From Sulfitobacter pontiacus (GTDB lineage: Bacteria; Pseudomonadota; Alphaproteobacteria; Rhodobacterales; Rhodobacteraceae): a stretch of DNA of 64,000 bases. Under the pieces are notes generated by a model. It saw only the letters and a program-made list of their open reading frames with translations. It searched no databases and was not told the origin of the DNA. The first letter of the stretch is position 1; the number at the start of each line of letters is the position of its first letter. Positions 46,093-54,673 of the stretch are shown piece after piece. Made by a program: the position numbers and the translations under genes. Location of the stretch: the NCBI RefSeq assembly GCF_040790665.1, contig NZ_CP160849.1:2071501-2135500 (forward strand), read 5' to 3'.

Positions 46093-47109
46093 TTAGCTGC
46101 CCGCGTGGCGCAGCAGATGGGCCTGTGCCTGCTTTGCCGTGGGTGGGGTGCTGCCGCCCAGCAACAGCAGATGCCAGTAGAATTGCACTTCTGCCGGATC
46201 GGTCATCAATGCGGCAAAGCTGTCATGGTGCCACTGCACCGCCTGCGCGTGCGCGTCGGCCACACCGGGCAGGGCGCGCAGGCGGGTGACCTCTGCCATT
46301 GTTGCGTCCAGCATCGGGTCAATCATCGTGTCAGTCACGGTGTTGAAATTACGCTCCGCCCAGTAATGCAGATCCAGGCGCTTTGTCGTCCGGTTGGGCA
46401 GGCCGCGCCCGCGTTTGACCATAAACTCGCCCGCCGAGCGCAGGGAATAGTGGTTCAGCCGCGCGCGAGCTTGGCTCTGCATCACGCCGAACAGGTTGAT
46501 CCGGTTGTCATTTTCGGCAAAGCCCCCGGGGGCGGCCTGAACACCGCCGAGATTCCACTGCGGGCTGGCACCGCGCTTTTTCTTGGGCCGATGCACGCCG
46601 AGCTTCTGAAAGGCAGCGGGCCGGTGCAGGGTCTTGAAGAAGCTTCCCGCAGGCAGAAAGAACGGATCAGGGGCCGCATGGCGAAACCGCAGCGGGGTGA
46701 GCGTATCTTGCAACGCCTCTTGCCCGTCCGCGCCGAAAAACCGCCACGGCAGGGCAATCGCGTCGGTATCCGCGGGGACCGACGCGATCAGATCGGGCAG
46801 CCCACGCATCGGTGCTGCGAGGGTTAGAAACTCGTCCGCGTCGAAAAACAGCGCCCAATCGGCCTGTTTCATCAGGTCATGGCGGTCGGCCAGACGCATG
46901 GCCTGCCATTGCACCGATGTGTCGCCCTCCGGGGTGAAGGGCACATGGGTCACATCATCCAACAGGTCCAGTAGGGCCGGCGTGCCATCGGTGCAATCAT
47001 GGGTAAAGATCAGAAAATCCGTCACCCCCGCCGCGCGGTGATGTGCGATCCATTCAAGGCAATAGGGCCCTTCGTTGCGCATGCAGGTTACGGCAAGGAT
47101 ACGTGTCAC
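46093..47109 (-). CDS. Family 2-like glycosyltransferase
   Basis: 338 residues. The opening ILAVTCMRNEGPYCLEWIAHHRAAGVTDFLIFTHDCTDGT and DXD-type FDADEF (about 102-107) match the Glyco_transf_2_4 group. The GTG at 47109 is chosen because it precedes the first strand; a TTG at 47181 would add 24 unlike residues. It is on the opposite strand to, and divergent from, two further glycosyltransferase-type genes of the same locus (the third, the fusion protein, is homologous in its N-terminal half). Confidence 0.82.
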   Translation of the reverse strand: MTRILAVTCMRNEGPYCLEWIAHHRAAGVTDFLIFTHDCTDGTPALLDLLDDVTHVPFTPEGDTSVQWQAMRLADRHDLMKQADWALFFDADEFLTLAAPMRGLPDLIASVPADTDAIALPWRFFGADGQEALQDTLTPLRFRHAAPDPFFLPAGSFFKTLHRPAAFQKLGVHRPKKKRGASPQWNLGGVQAAPGGFAENDNRINLFGVMQSQARARLNHYSLRSAGEFMVKRGRGLPNRTTKRLDLHYWAERNFNTVTDTMIDPMLDATMAEVTRLRALPGVADAHAQAVQWHHDSFAALMTDPAEVQFYWHLLLLGGSTPPTAKQAQAHLLRHAGS

Positions 47110-47323
47110 GGGCGGGCGGTCCCTTGGGTCAGGGTGGCAAAGGTTGGGTAAATGACTCTCATGCGGTTCAGGGCAAGTCAATCTTTGCCACGGGCGATGC
47201 TGCGCCGGCTTAGGATTGTTTACAAGCTGGGGTCGGCTAAGCTATCGTTCTGCCAATGTATTTGAAAACACCACGGTGCATTTCAGCCCCGCGTTTCGCG
47301 CCACCAGAGAGGCCCCATATATC

Positions 47324-48130
47324 ATGAACACCCGTCGCCCTGTCGCCTCCCTTTGGATTGGCGAAAAGCTTCATTATCTGAACCAGCTTTGCCTCAAGTC
47401 CCATGTCGTTGCGGGTCATAAAACGATCCTTTACTGCGCCGATAAAGTGGACAACGCCCCCGAAGGGGTCGAGGTGCGCCCCGCGTCCGAGATCATGGAG
47501 ATTGACCGCGAACTGGTCGCCGCGACCAGCGCGTCTTTCCTGTCGAACGTGTTCCGCTACAAGATGATCCAGAAGACCGGCGCGATCTGGATCGACTGCG
47601 ACGCTTTCTGTCACCAGCCTTTCCCCGAGGATCAGGAATATATCTTTGGCCGCCACGGCATGTCCGGCGCGCTCAACTGTGGTGTGGTGGGACTGCCGCA
47701 GGAATGCGAGTTGATGGATCAACTGCTGGATTACTACGATAACCTGCCGGACTATCCCGCATGGTGGAACAAGAACCAGCGCAAGAAATACGACCGCCAA
47801 GACCCCAAACTGACCCACGCGCACCGCATTTATAACGCCGAGCGTACGGCCTTTGGCCCGCAGGCGTTCACCTATTTCGCCAAGCAGACCGGCCAGTATG
47901 AAAAAGCCAGCGAACGCGAGGTGCTGTATCCGGTGCCGTTCCAGTTGAACGACATCTTCTATGACCCGCATGGCCGCGTCGAAGGGCATTTCACCGACAA
48001 AACCCTGTCTGTGCACCTTTATACCAATGGCACGAAACCGTGGTGGGAAAAGAACGAACCTCTGCCCGGTTCCTATGCCGCGCGGATGTGCGAGAAGATC
48101 GGGATCGACCCGTCCAAAGCGCTGCGCTAA
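47324..48130 (+). CDS. DXD-type glycosyltransferase (capsular polysaccharide synthesis-like)
   Basis: 268 residues. VASLWIGEKLHYLNQLCLKSHVVAGHKTILY at the start and GAIWIDCDAFCHQPF (DCD metal-binding site, about 88-102) with GALNCGVVGLPQ recall the Gly_transf_sug / capsular polysaccharide synthesis family. It likely moves a sugar from a nucleotide donor with a divalent metal. The ATG at 47324 opens just before the first strand; an upstream ATG adds 36 residues of poor likeness. The next gene lies in the same frame just after its TAA. Confidence 0.82.
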   Translation: MNTRRPVASLWIGEKLHYLNQLCLKSHVVAGHKTILYCADKVDNAPEGVEVRPASEIMEIDRELVAATSASFLSNVFRYKMIQKTGAIWIDCDAFCHQPFPEDQEYIFGRHGMSGALNCGVVGLPQECELMDQLLDYYDNLPDYPAWWNKNQRKKYDRQDPKLTHAHRIYNAERTAFGPQAFTYFAKQTGQYEKASEREVLYPVPFQLNDIFYDPHGRVEGHFTDKTLSVHLYTNGTKPWWEKNEPLPGSYAARMCEKIGIDPSKALR

Positions 48131-48205
48131 GCCGCGTTACGAAGGGCCTTTGCCATCAATCTGAAACCGCACACCAGCCGGCACGGCAAGCTGCTGGCCA
48201 TCTCT

Positions 48206-49960
48206 ATGATGAAGGACGAGGCACCATTCCTGCTGGAGTGGTACGCCCATCACCTTGCCGTGGGGTTCACCAAGATACTCGTTTACACAAACGATTGTTC
48301 CGACGGCACCGATGACATGCTGATCCGGCTTGAAGAGCTGGGTCTGGGCTACCACCGGCGCAACGACATCCCCGAAGGGGTGAAGCCGCAGCCATCTGCG
48401 ATGAAATACGCGCAGGCCGAACCCAAAGTCGCCGAGGCCGACTGGATCTTGATGTTCGATGCCGATGAATTTCTCTGCATCAACTATGGCGACGGCACGT
48501 TGGACCCGATGCTGGACGCGGCAGGGGATGCCAATGGGATCGTGATCACCTGGCGCATCTTCGGCTCTGGCAATGTGGTCGACTGGTCCCGCGATCCGGT
48601 GACCGAACAATACCTCTATGCGGCACCGCCAACGTGGAACAAGGGCTGGGGCGTCAAGACGCTGTTCAAGTTTGACCCTGACAAATGGAAAATCGGAATC
48701 CATCGCCCGTCGATCAAGAACAAGCATCTGGAAACCGGCTTTCCCGACACTGTGAAATGGCTCAACGGGTCGGGTCAGCCGATGGAGGATTACTTCAAGT
48801 TTCGCGGCTGGCGGTCGATCCGGCGCACCGTGGGCTATCAATGGGCGCAGATGAACCACTATGCGGTCAAATCGATCGACAGCTATGCGATCCGCAAGTT
48901 CCGCGGCAATGTGAACAACAAGAAAGACAAGTATAACGCCGACTACTGGTCGCTGCAGGACCGAAACGAGGTCTATGACGACAAGATCCTGCGCTATACC
49001 GAACGGCGCAAGCAGATCATGGACGAGCTGCTGACTGATCCGGTTCTGTCGCGTCTCCACTATGCCGCCATCGAAAAGGTCGAGGCGCGGCTTGAAGAAT
49101 ACCGCGCGACCGACGCCTATGCGGAACTGAAGCAATCGCTGCTTGAGGCATCCGAGGTGCCGATCACGCAGATCGTGGCCAAGCCGCCTAAGGCCCGCGA
49201 CCCCGAAGAGATCGCCAAGCTGATGTCTCAGGTCGAGAAAAACGTCGCCGACCGCCCCGCCGAGGAACGCCGTAGCGTGCCGGAAGCCGCGTTCGCGGAT
49301 GTCGCAGAGGGCGGCGACGGGTTCGTTCCGGGCGACATTGACGTATCGGTTCAAACGGCGGTGGACTGGGTGCCCAACCACGACGTCGCCCTGCCTGCGG
49401 ATGTGCGTATCTTTGCGCAAAGCACGCTCGAGCTTGTAATGCGCGGCAAATACCAAAGACGTATGGCGCGCATGACCGGGCGTATGGTCGAGGATGGCCA
49501 AAAGGTGCTCGACCTTGGTGCGGGGATCGGTTTTCTGTCGATCCATGCCGCGCAAACGGTGTCAGGTGCGACGGTTTTGGCGCAAGAGGATAACAGCTCG
49601 CGGTTGGCGATCATGCGCGACGTGTTGGACCATAACGCGCTGGAACTGGGCGACCGTTTGTCCATGATCAACGCGTCGGTGATCTGCGACAACGATGCCG
49701 AAACCCTTGCGCGGGTGAACCAGATAATCGCGGACCATCAGCCGGATGTTCTGCGCATCAGCTACGAGGAACTGGGCGGCGGATTGCTTAGCCGGGTGAC
49801 GCTTGGCCCTGTGACGCGTGTCGTGTTGTTCGGGCCTGCCGTGGCCGCGTTCCACGCACAACGGAGCAAGGTCAAAGACCCGAGCCTGTCGCCCGACCAG
49901 GACCAAAGCATGCCCGAGTTTGTTATCATCGAGCCAAAGCAGGCTGCCCATGCGACCTGA
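48206..49960 (+). CDS. Glycosyltransferase-methyltransferase-like fusion protein (start unclear)
   Basis: 584 residues from ATG 48206. The N-terminal half is a family 2-like glycosyltransferase (DEAPFLLEWYAHHLAVGFTKILVYTNDCSDGT, DXD in MFDADEFLC); residues from about 410 hold a Rossmann segment VLDLGAGIGFLSIHAA, an SAM-binding motif I, so a methyltransferase-like domain follows (final FVIIEP strand). The ATG at 48206 would cut off the first strand (KLLAIS); conserved residues continue upstream to MNLKPH-like sequence where the expected ATG is ATC (48155-48157), preceded by GAAGGG. A rare ATC start, or a point change or error, is likely. The frame is the same as that of the preceding gene, separated from it by one TAA. 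Confidence 0.75.
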   Translation: MMKDEAPFLLEWYAHHLAVGFTKILVYTNDCSDGTDDMLIRLEELGLGYHRRNDIPEGVKPQPSAMKYAQAEPKVAEADWILMFDADEFLCINYGDGTLDPMLDAAGDANGIVITWRIFGSGNVVDWSRDPVTEQYLYAAPPTWNKGWGVKTLFKFDPDKWKIGIHRPSIKNKHLETGFPDTVKWLNGSGQPMEDYFKFRGWRSIRRTVGYQWAQMNHYAVKSIDSYAIRKFRGNVNNKKDKYNADYWSLQDRNEVYDDKILRYTERRKQIMDELLTDPVLSRLHYAAIEKVEARLEEYRATDAYAELKQSLLEASEVPITQIVAKPPKARDPEEIAKLMSQVEKNVADRPAEERRSVPEAAFADVAEGGDGFVPGDIDVSVQTAVDWVPNHDVALPADVRIFAQSTLELVMRGKYQRRMARMTGRMVEDGQKVLDLGAGIGFLSIHAAQTVSGATVLAQEDNSSRLAIMRDVLDHNALELGDRLSMINASVICDNDAETLARVNQIIADHQPDVLRISYEELGGGLLSRVTLGPVTRVVLFGPAVAAFHAQRSKVKDPSLSPDQDQSMPEFVIIEPKQAAHAT

Positions 49961-50078
49961 GACGGCTTTCCCGAAGGGGATGCCGGCTGCGGTGCTTTTG
50001 CCGCCTCGGGGATGGTGACATAAACGATGCTGAAGGGGGCGCGAAACGGCGTCCGACCCGCCAATAGGAACGTATCAA

Positions 50079-51524
50079 ATGCCAGACCACGCCCCCAGTA
50101 AACGCGGTGTCCTTCTTCGGGCAAAGAACGGCGACGTGATCGGCTTTGACGAAACGGGCCTGCGCCTGAACCTCTCGGACAGCGTCATCGCCGACATCCA
50201 CCGCCGCCTGCCTGCCGGAGCGCAGGTGCTGCCCGTCGATGCGGCTGTGTTGGGCGATGTCGATGCGTGGAACCTTCGAGAGCAGGGGGAATGGTACGTG
50301 TTTGACGCGAACCTGCCCGGTGCCCAAGGCACGCGGCAATTTCGACGCAAAATCACCGCTGCCCCGGACGCCAGCGCGCCTGACATTATTGCCGACACGT
50401 CGGGCGCGGTCTTTGGTGTTCTGGCCATCGGGGGCACGCGGCGGGCGGTGACTGCAGATGAAACACTGTCCTTCCCCTACCATGTGGTGACCACCGGTGA
50501 TGACCTGGGGCCCGCTGGGGCTGCGGGGACAGAAACGCTGGCACCCTCTGACCTGATGCAGCGCCTGACCGAACAGACCCGCGACAGCCTGATCGCCGAC
50601 GAAATTCTGCGTCGCAGGCACGCGGAGCACCGGGCCCTGCCACTGCTTTATGCGCGCACCGAAACCGACAGCAGCGCCAGCATCAGCGCGTTGATCGACG
50701 GGGCCGCCTTTACCAGCTTTCATCAGACTGTCGCCAACCTTTGTGCCGCGGCGCGCGCATTGGGTAAACCGGCCAAGGTCCTGTCTGTGGGGCTTGATTT
50801 CACGCTCGAAGATGTTCTGAGCACCGGGCCCGAATGGTGCGCCGCCATGCACGCGCTGATGCGCCGTATCACGGATATCTTCGCCGACCACGGATTGCGC
50901 AAGCCGCTGTTTACGGCTGTCTTTGATGCAGGGACGCGGGATGTATCGGACTCGGACGTGCTGCGCGCGCAGTGGGATTTGGCATGGAACAAGGGCGGGC
51001 ACGATCACGTCTACGCGGCACCGGGCTATATGTTCGCGCTGGATGAATTTGGCCGGCCCACAGATATCGCGCGGCTGCAAATGGCCGAGATGGAGGCCTG
51101 CGCGATCGAGGCGCGCAACAGCGACCAACCGTGGAACTGTCCCGTTCTTCTGCTGGCAGAGCGTGAGCCCGACAACCCCAGCGTGATCCGTTGCCGCGGG
51201 GAGGGGATGGGCCCCTTTGTGCTGGATGCCGCCGACCCGCTGAATGCCGGTAGTGCTTGTGGTTTCCGCCTTGAAGGGGACAGCGCCGGTGCCAAGATTA
51301 CCAGCGTGCAAGTTGATGCCAAAGACCGTAACGATCTGCTGATCACCTGTGACAAGCCTCCGACGGGGGAGGGGCTGACGCTGTGTTACGCCATCGGGGC
51401 CGCACCCAGCGACGACGGGATGCCCGCCAATCGCGGGGCGCTGCGCGACGGGTTCTGCTATGCCAGCCGAACCGGAGAGATGTTACACCGTTGGGCGCTG
51501 CCAGCCGCGCTGCCGGTGCACTGA
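50079..51524 (+). CDS. Conserved protein of unknown function in the glycan locus
   Basis: 481 residues, no signal peptide, no membrane segment, and no domain recognised with confidence. The N-terminal 130 residues are beta-rich and the middle (about 215-340, KVLSVGLDFTLEDVL, LFTAVFDAGTRDVSDSDVLRAQWDLAW, VYAAPGYMFALDEFGRPT) alternates strand and helix as in an SGNH-type esterase. The C-terminal end (NRGALRDGFCYASRTGEMLHRWALPAALPVH) loosely recalls carbohydrate esterases. That is a weak guess. It overlaps the next gene's start by one base (TGATG) and is clearly in an operon with the sulfatase. Confidence 0.55.
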   Translation: MPDHAPSKRGVLLRAKNGDVIGFDETGLRLNLSDSVIADIHRRLPAGAQVLPVDAAVLGDVDAWNLREQGEWYVFDANLPGAQGTRQFRRKITAAPDASAPDIIADTSGAVFGVLAIGGTRRAVTADETLSFPYHVVTTGDDLGPAGAAGTETLAPSDLMQRLTEQTRDSLIADEILRRRHAEHRALPLLYARTETDSSASISALIDGAAFTSFHQTVANLCAAARALGKPAKVLSVGLDFTLEDVLSTGPEWCAAMHALMRRITDIFADHGLRKPLFTAVFDAGTRDVSDSDVLRAQWDLAWNKGGHDHVYAAPGYMFALDEFGRPTDIARLQMAEMEACAIEARNSDQPWNCPVLLLAEREPDNPSVIRCRGEGMGPFVLDAADPLNAGSACGFRLEGDSAGAKITSVQVDAKDRNDLLITCDKPPTGEGLTLCYAIGAAPSDDGMPANRGALRDGFCYASRTGEMLHRWALPAALPVH

Positions 51525-52333
51525 TGCAAGATTTTACGCCCCTTTATGTCGATATCGACCTGCCCGAAGGTGCCTTGTTGCGCGATGACGCAGCGCAGGC
51601 CAGCGTCGTGGACGCCTGTCATCCCAATGATGCGCAGGCGATCTGGTACCACGCCCATGCCCCCGCCATGACCTTCAATGCGCAAAAGGCGATGACCCTA
51701 TGGGCCGTCGAGAACGGCCTTGGCTCGCCCGCGCGCCCTGTCGATCCGAACGACGACAATGGCACACTGCTGGAGGGCGGCGGGGTGGCATTCACGCGCG
51801 GGGTGAACTGCGGCTTTGTCGTTGATGCGGCACTGGTCGAGCAGGACTGCTTCTGCCTTGCCATCCGCGTCACTTCGCCCGACGCAGAGGCGCGTAGCCT
51901 CCTGACGGTGAACCCCGACGCCAGCGACAACTACCTGTTTCTCAGCGAAAGCGAGGGCCGCCTGATCTGGCGGGATGATGCGGGTATGGTCGAGGTCTCT
52001 ATTCCCGCACCGGGTAAGGACTATTGGGTGCTGGCAGGTTTTGACCAAGGGCAGTTGCACCTGACCGCCGCACCGGTCGGGGATGTGTTTCCAATCCCGC
52101 AGAAGAGCACCCGACCAAGCGCTGAACTGGCAGCAGAGTTGAACGGTGTGGCCGATCTGTTCATCGGCTGCCGGTCCCACCGCAAGGGAATCCTCAAGAC
52201 CCTGGGCACATCGGTGGTGCATGACGTGCTGGTCTGGCTTGATCATGGCGCCAGCACGCCCGCCGCCCTTGAACAGGTCGCGCGCGCTTGCCGCTATGCC
52301 GAAGCGCCCGGAAACACAGGGGAACGCCCATGA
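51524..52333 (+). CDS. Probable lectin-fold (LamG/concanavalin-like) protein
   Basis: 269 residues. The middle part (about 80-250) has the spacing of a concanavalin-like sandwich: FTRGVNCGFVVDAAL, FCLAIRVTSPD, NYLFLSESEGRLIWRDDAG, and ADLFIGCRSHRKGILKTLG..VHDVLVWLDH, close to the LamG pattern. No signal peptide or membrane segment. The start overlaps the previous stop and the stop overlaps the sulfatase start (four bases), so translation of all three genes is coupled. A sugar-binding partner of the sulfatase is inferred. Confidence 0.6.
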   Translation: MQDFTPLYVDIDLPEGALLRDDAAQASVVDACHPNDAQAIWYHAHAPAMTFNAQKAMTLWAVENGLGSPARPVDPNDDNGTLLEGGGVAFTRGVNCGFVVDAALVEQDCFCLAIRVTSPDAEARSLLTVNPDASDNYLFLSESEGRLIWRDDAGMVEVSIPAPGKDYWVLAGFDQGQLHLTAAPVGDVFPIPQKSTRPSAELAAELNGVADLFIGCRSHRKGILKTLGTSVVHDVLVWLDHGASTPAALEQVARACRYAEAPGNTGERP

Positions 52334-54630
52334 GCTTTACCAGAGCCGACACCGCTGGCGGCAATATCTGTGTCATCTGGATCGATGACATGATCGATAT
52401 TTTCACGTGGCGAACCGCCTTCGGGCTGCAGATCAGCACGCCCAATATCGACCGCTTCATGTCCGAGGGGACGCGGTTTTCCAACGCCTATGCCACCGTG
52501 CCGCTTTGTGCGCCGTGCCGGGCGGAACTGGCGACGGGCTTGTCACCGTTTCGCACGGGGCTGGTCGATCTCAATCGGTTTTGGCGCGATATCTTGCCGC
52601 CAACGGCGGGCTGGCAATACGATCTGCGCCGCAACGGGTTCCGCACGTTCACAACGGGCAAGGTCGACAGCAACTACAAACCCATGCCCCATGAATATGC
52701 GCGCATCCTCTTTCATGAACAGCCTGAGGCAAAGGATGCGGGGCGGCGATCCAAGGTCAAGAAATACCTCGACAAGGGGCCGGGGATCGCGGGCGTGAAC
52801 CATCCCGATGACGATGGCAGCCAGGATGACCGCTTCTACGACAATAGGGTGGCGCAGAACGCCATCGACTTTCTGGATCGGGCCGACCCTGCGCGGCGGC
52901 ACCTGATCCAGCTGGGCTTCAAGCACCCGCATTACAACTTGCAATGCCCCGACCGCTTCTATCAGCAGTATGATCCCGACCAGATTGTCTGGCCCAATTC
53001 TGCCGCGCCGGAAGATTACTTTGGCCCGCAGGAGGGCATGGCCGTTTACGAGGCCGCCTATATCGCCAACGGTCCCTGGACCCCGGAGAAGTCGGGCGAT
53101 CATGCGTGGCGACAGGTTGTGCGCGCCTATTTCGCGGCCATCAGCCATGTGGATGCGGAAATCGGCCGCTTCATGGACGCCTTGCGCGGCTCGGAGCTGG
53201 CGCAAAATACCACCGTCCTGTTGCTGTCAGACAATGGGTTCAACCTTGGCACCCACGACAGTTTCCACAAGATGAGCCAGTGGGACAGCGCCGCCCATGT
53301 GCCGCTGGGGATCTGGCACGCGGGCATGACGCAGGGCCGCGTGGTCGAGATGCCCGTATCGCTGCATAATGTGCCCAAGACGATCATGGACCTGGCAGGG
53401 CTGCCATACCGACCCGACTGGACGTCGGGCCAAAGCCTGCTGCCGCTGATCGATGACAGTTTCGGATCGTATGACGACAGCAAATCTCCGGTGACGAGCG
53501 TTTTCGGCACGCTCTCCGTGCGCGCCGCCGATCCCGATCTGAGCCAATACCGCTACTTCCGCTACCCCAACGGCGAAGAGCATATCTATGATCTGGTCGC
53601 CGACCCCGGCGAGACGACAAATATCGTGGAAACGGCCCCGCTCGACGTGTTGCGCCGCACTATGGTGGATAATGCGCTCGACCTCGGGCTTGACCTGCGC
53701 GGGTTCGAGAACCCGCAGCGCGGGGTCAATGCGATGATGGCGCTGGACGGCTCTGTAGTGCTGGCGGGGGGCACGGCGGATAATGATTATTGGGCCTATG
53801 GGGCCAATGCCGAAAAGATTTCGGAAGATGAAGACGGCGGCAATGACACGTTGTGGTATATGGCGGGGCCAGATGACTATGTGCTACATATGCCCGCCTA
53901 TATCGAGAATATCCGCATCGCCACTGTCGTCGCCCGGGAAGAGCAAGACCCCTCGAAGGGCAAGCCCATTGCGGTTGTGGCGCATCCCGATACCCCGATG
54001 AACTTCGAAACCTCCGAAAGGGTCGCGGTGAACGTCCAAGGAAGCCGCGGGGCCGATGTGATGATCGGTGCAAAATACGCGGGCGCGACCTTCTATGGCG
54101 GTGCCGGCGACGATATGTTGATCGCCAAATCAGGGCGCGGCAAGGATGTGCATCTGTTCTACGGCGGCGCGGGCAATGACACGCTGATCGGCGGCAATGG
54201 GCGCGACATCCTCGACGGGGGCGCGGGCAACGACGTGATCCGTGGCGGGGCAGGGCGCAGCAAGATCTACGGCGGGCCGGGCAATGACGATATTTCCGAC
54301 GGCGACGGCGGGTCCGAAATCCACACCGGCCCCGGCCGTAACCGCGTGAAATCCGCAGGCGGGGATGATACGATCTATATCGGCAGCGGATATAACACGA
54401 TTGAACCCGGCAAGGGGCGTGCGACCTTCCACGTGGCCTATGGCGGCGTGACGACACTTACCGGATGGGAGGACGACTATACGCTCGACCTATCCGACTG
54501 GCCGGCCGCCCCGACCATCATAATCGACGAAGGCCGTGGTGCGGAACTGAGGCTCGGCGTCGCCGTCGTGCGGATCAACGCCGCCGTCAGCGCCAGTCAA
54601 TTACAGTCGCAAATCCAGCAAAGCCGATGA
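52330..54630 (+). CDS. Sulfatase with C-terminal RTX calcium-binding tail
   Basis: 766 residues. Residues 1-455 form a type I sulfatase: metal aspartates in IWIDDMID (about 17-24), the maturation motif CAPCR with the formylglycine Cys60, and HVDAEIGRFMDAL, LLLSDNGFNLGTHDS and HVPLGIW. The C-terminal part (about 585-700) carries several RTX nonapeptides (GGAGDDMLI, GGAGNDTLIGGNGRDILDGG) that bind calcium. There is no N-terminal signal; RTX tails are a mark of type I secretion. So it is probably an exported enzyme that removes sulfate esters from glycans, co-made with the two upstream genes. No secretion ABC gene is nearby. Confidence 0.88.
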   Translation: MSFTRADTAGGNICVIWIDDMIDIFTWRTAFGLQISTPNIDRFMSEGTRFSNAYATVPLCAPCRAELATGLSPFRTGLVDLNRFWRDILPPTAGWQYDLRRNGFRTFTTGKVDSNYKPMPHEYARILFHEQPEAKDAGRRSKVKKYLDKGPGIAGVNHPDDDGSQDDRFYDNRVAQNAIDFLDRADPARRHLIQLGFKHPHYNLQCPDRFYQQYDPDQIVWPNSAAPEDYFGPQEGMAVYEAAYIANGPWTPEKSGDHAWRQVVRAYFAAISHVDAEIGRFMDALRGSELAQNTTVLLLSDNGFNLGTHDSFHKMSQWDSAAHVPLGIWHAGMTQGRVVEMPVSLHNVPKTIMDLAGLPYRPDWTSGQSLLPLIDDSFGSYDDSKSPVTSVFGTLSVRAADPDLSQYRYFRYPNGEEHIYDLVADPGETTNIVETAPLDVLRRTMVDNALDLGLDLRGFENPQRGVNAMMALDGSVVLAGGTADNDYWAYGANAEKISEDEDGGNDTLWYMAGPDDYVLHMPAYIENIRIATVVAREEQDPSKGKPIAVVAHPDTPMNFETSERVAVNVQGSRGADVMIGAKYAGATFYGGAGDDMLIAKSGRGKDVHLFYGGAGNDTLIGGNGRDILDGGAGNDVIRGGAGRSKIYGGPGNDDISDGDGGSEIHTGPGRNRVKSAGGDDTIYIGSGYNTIEPGKGRATFHVAYGGVTTLTGWEDDYTLDLSDWPAAPTIIIDEGRGAELRLGVAVVRINAAVSASQLQSQIQQSR

Positions 54631-54633
54631 AAG

Positions 54634-54667
54634 CGCTGTCGCCCGGCGAAAGCCCGGGGCGACAGCG
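54634..54667. terminator. Hairpin between convergent sulfatase and BKACE genes
   Basis: CGCTGTCGCCC and GGGCGACAGCG form an 11-bp stem with a 12-base loop filling the 43-base gap. Both operons end here; there is no T-run. Confidence 0.65.
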
Positions 54668-54673
54668 GATGTC

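Noticed and set aside
54100..54420. Glycine-rich repeat DNA
   Set aside because: It is the RTX nonapeptide coding region of the sulfatase, not a separate repeat element.
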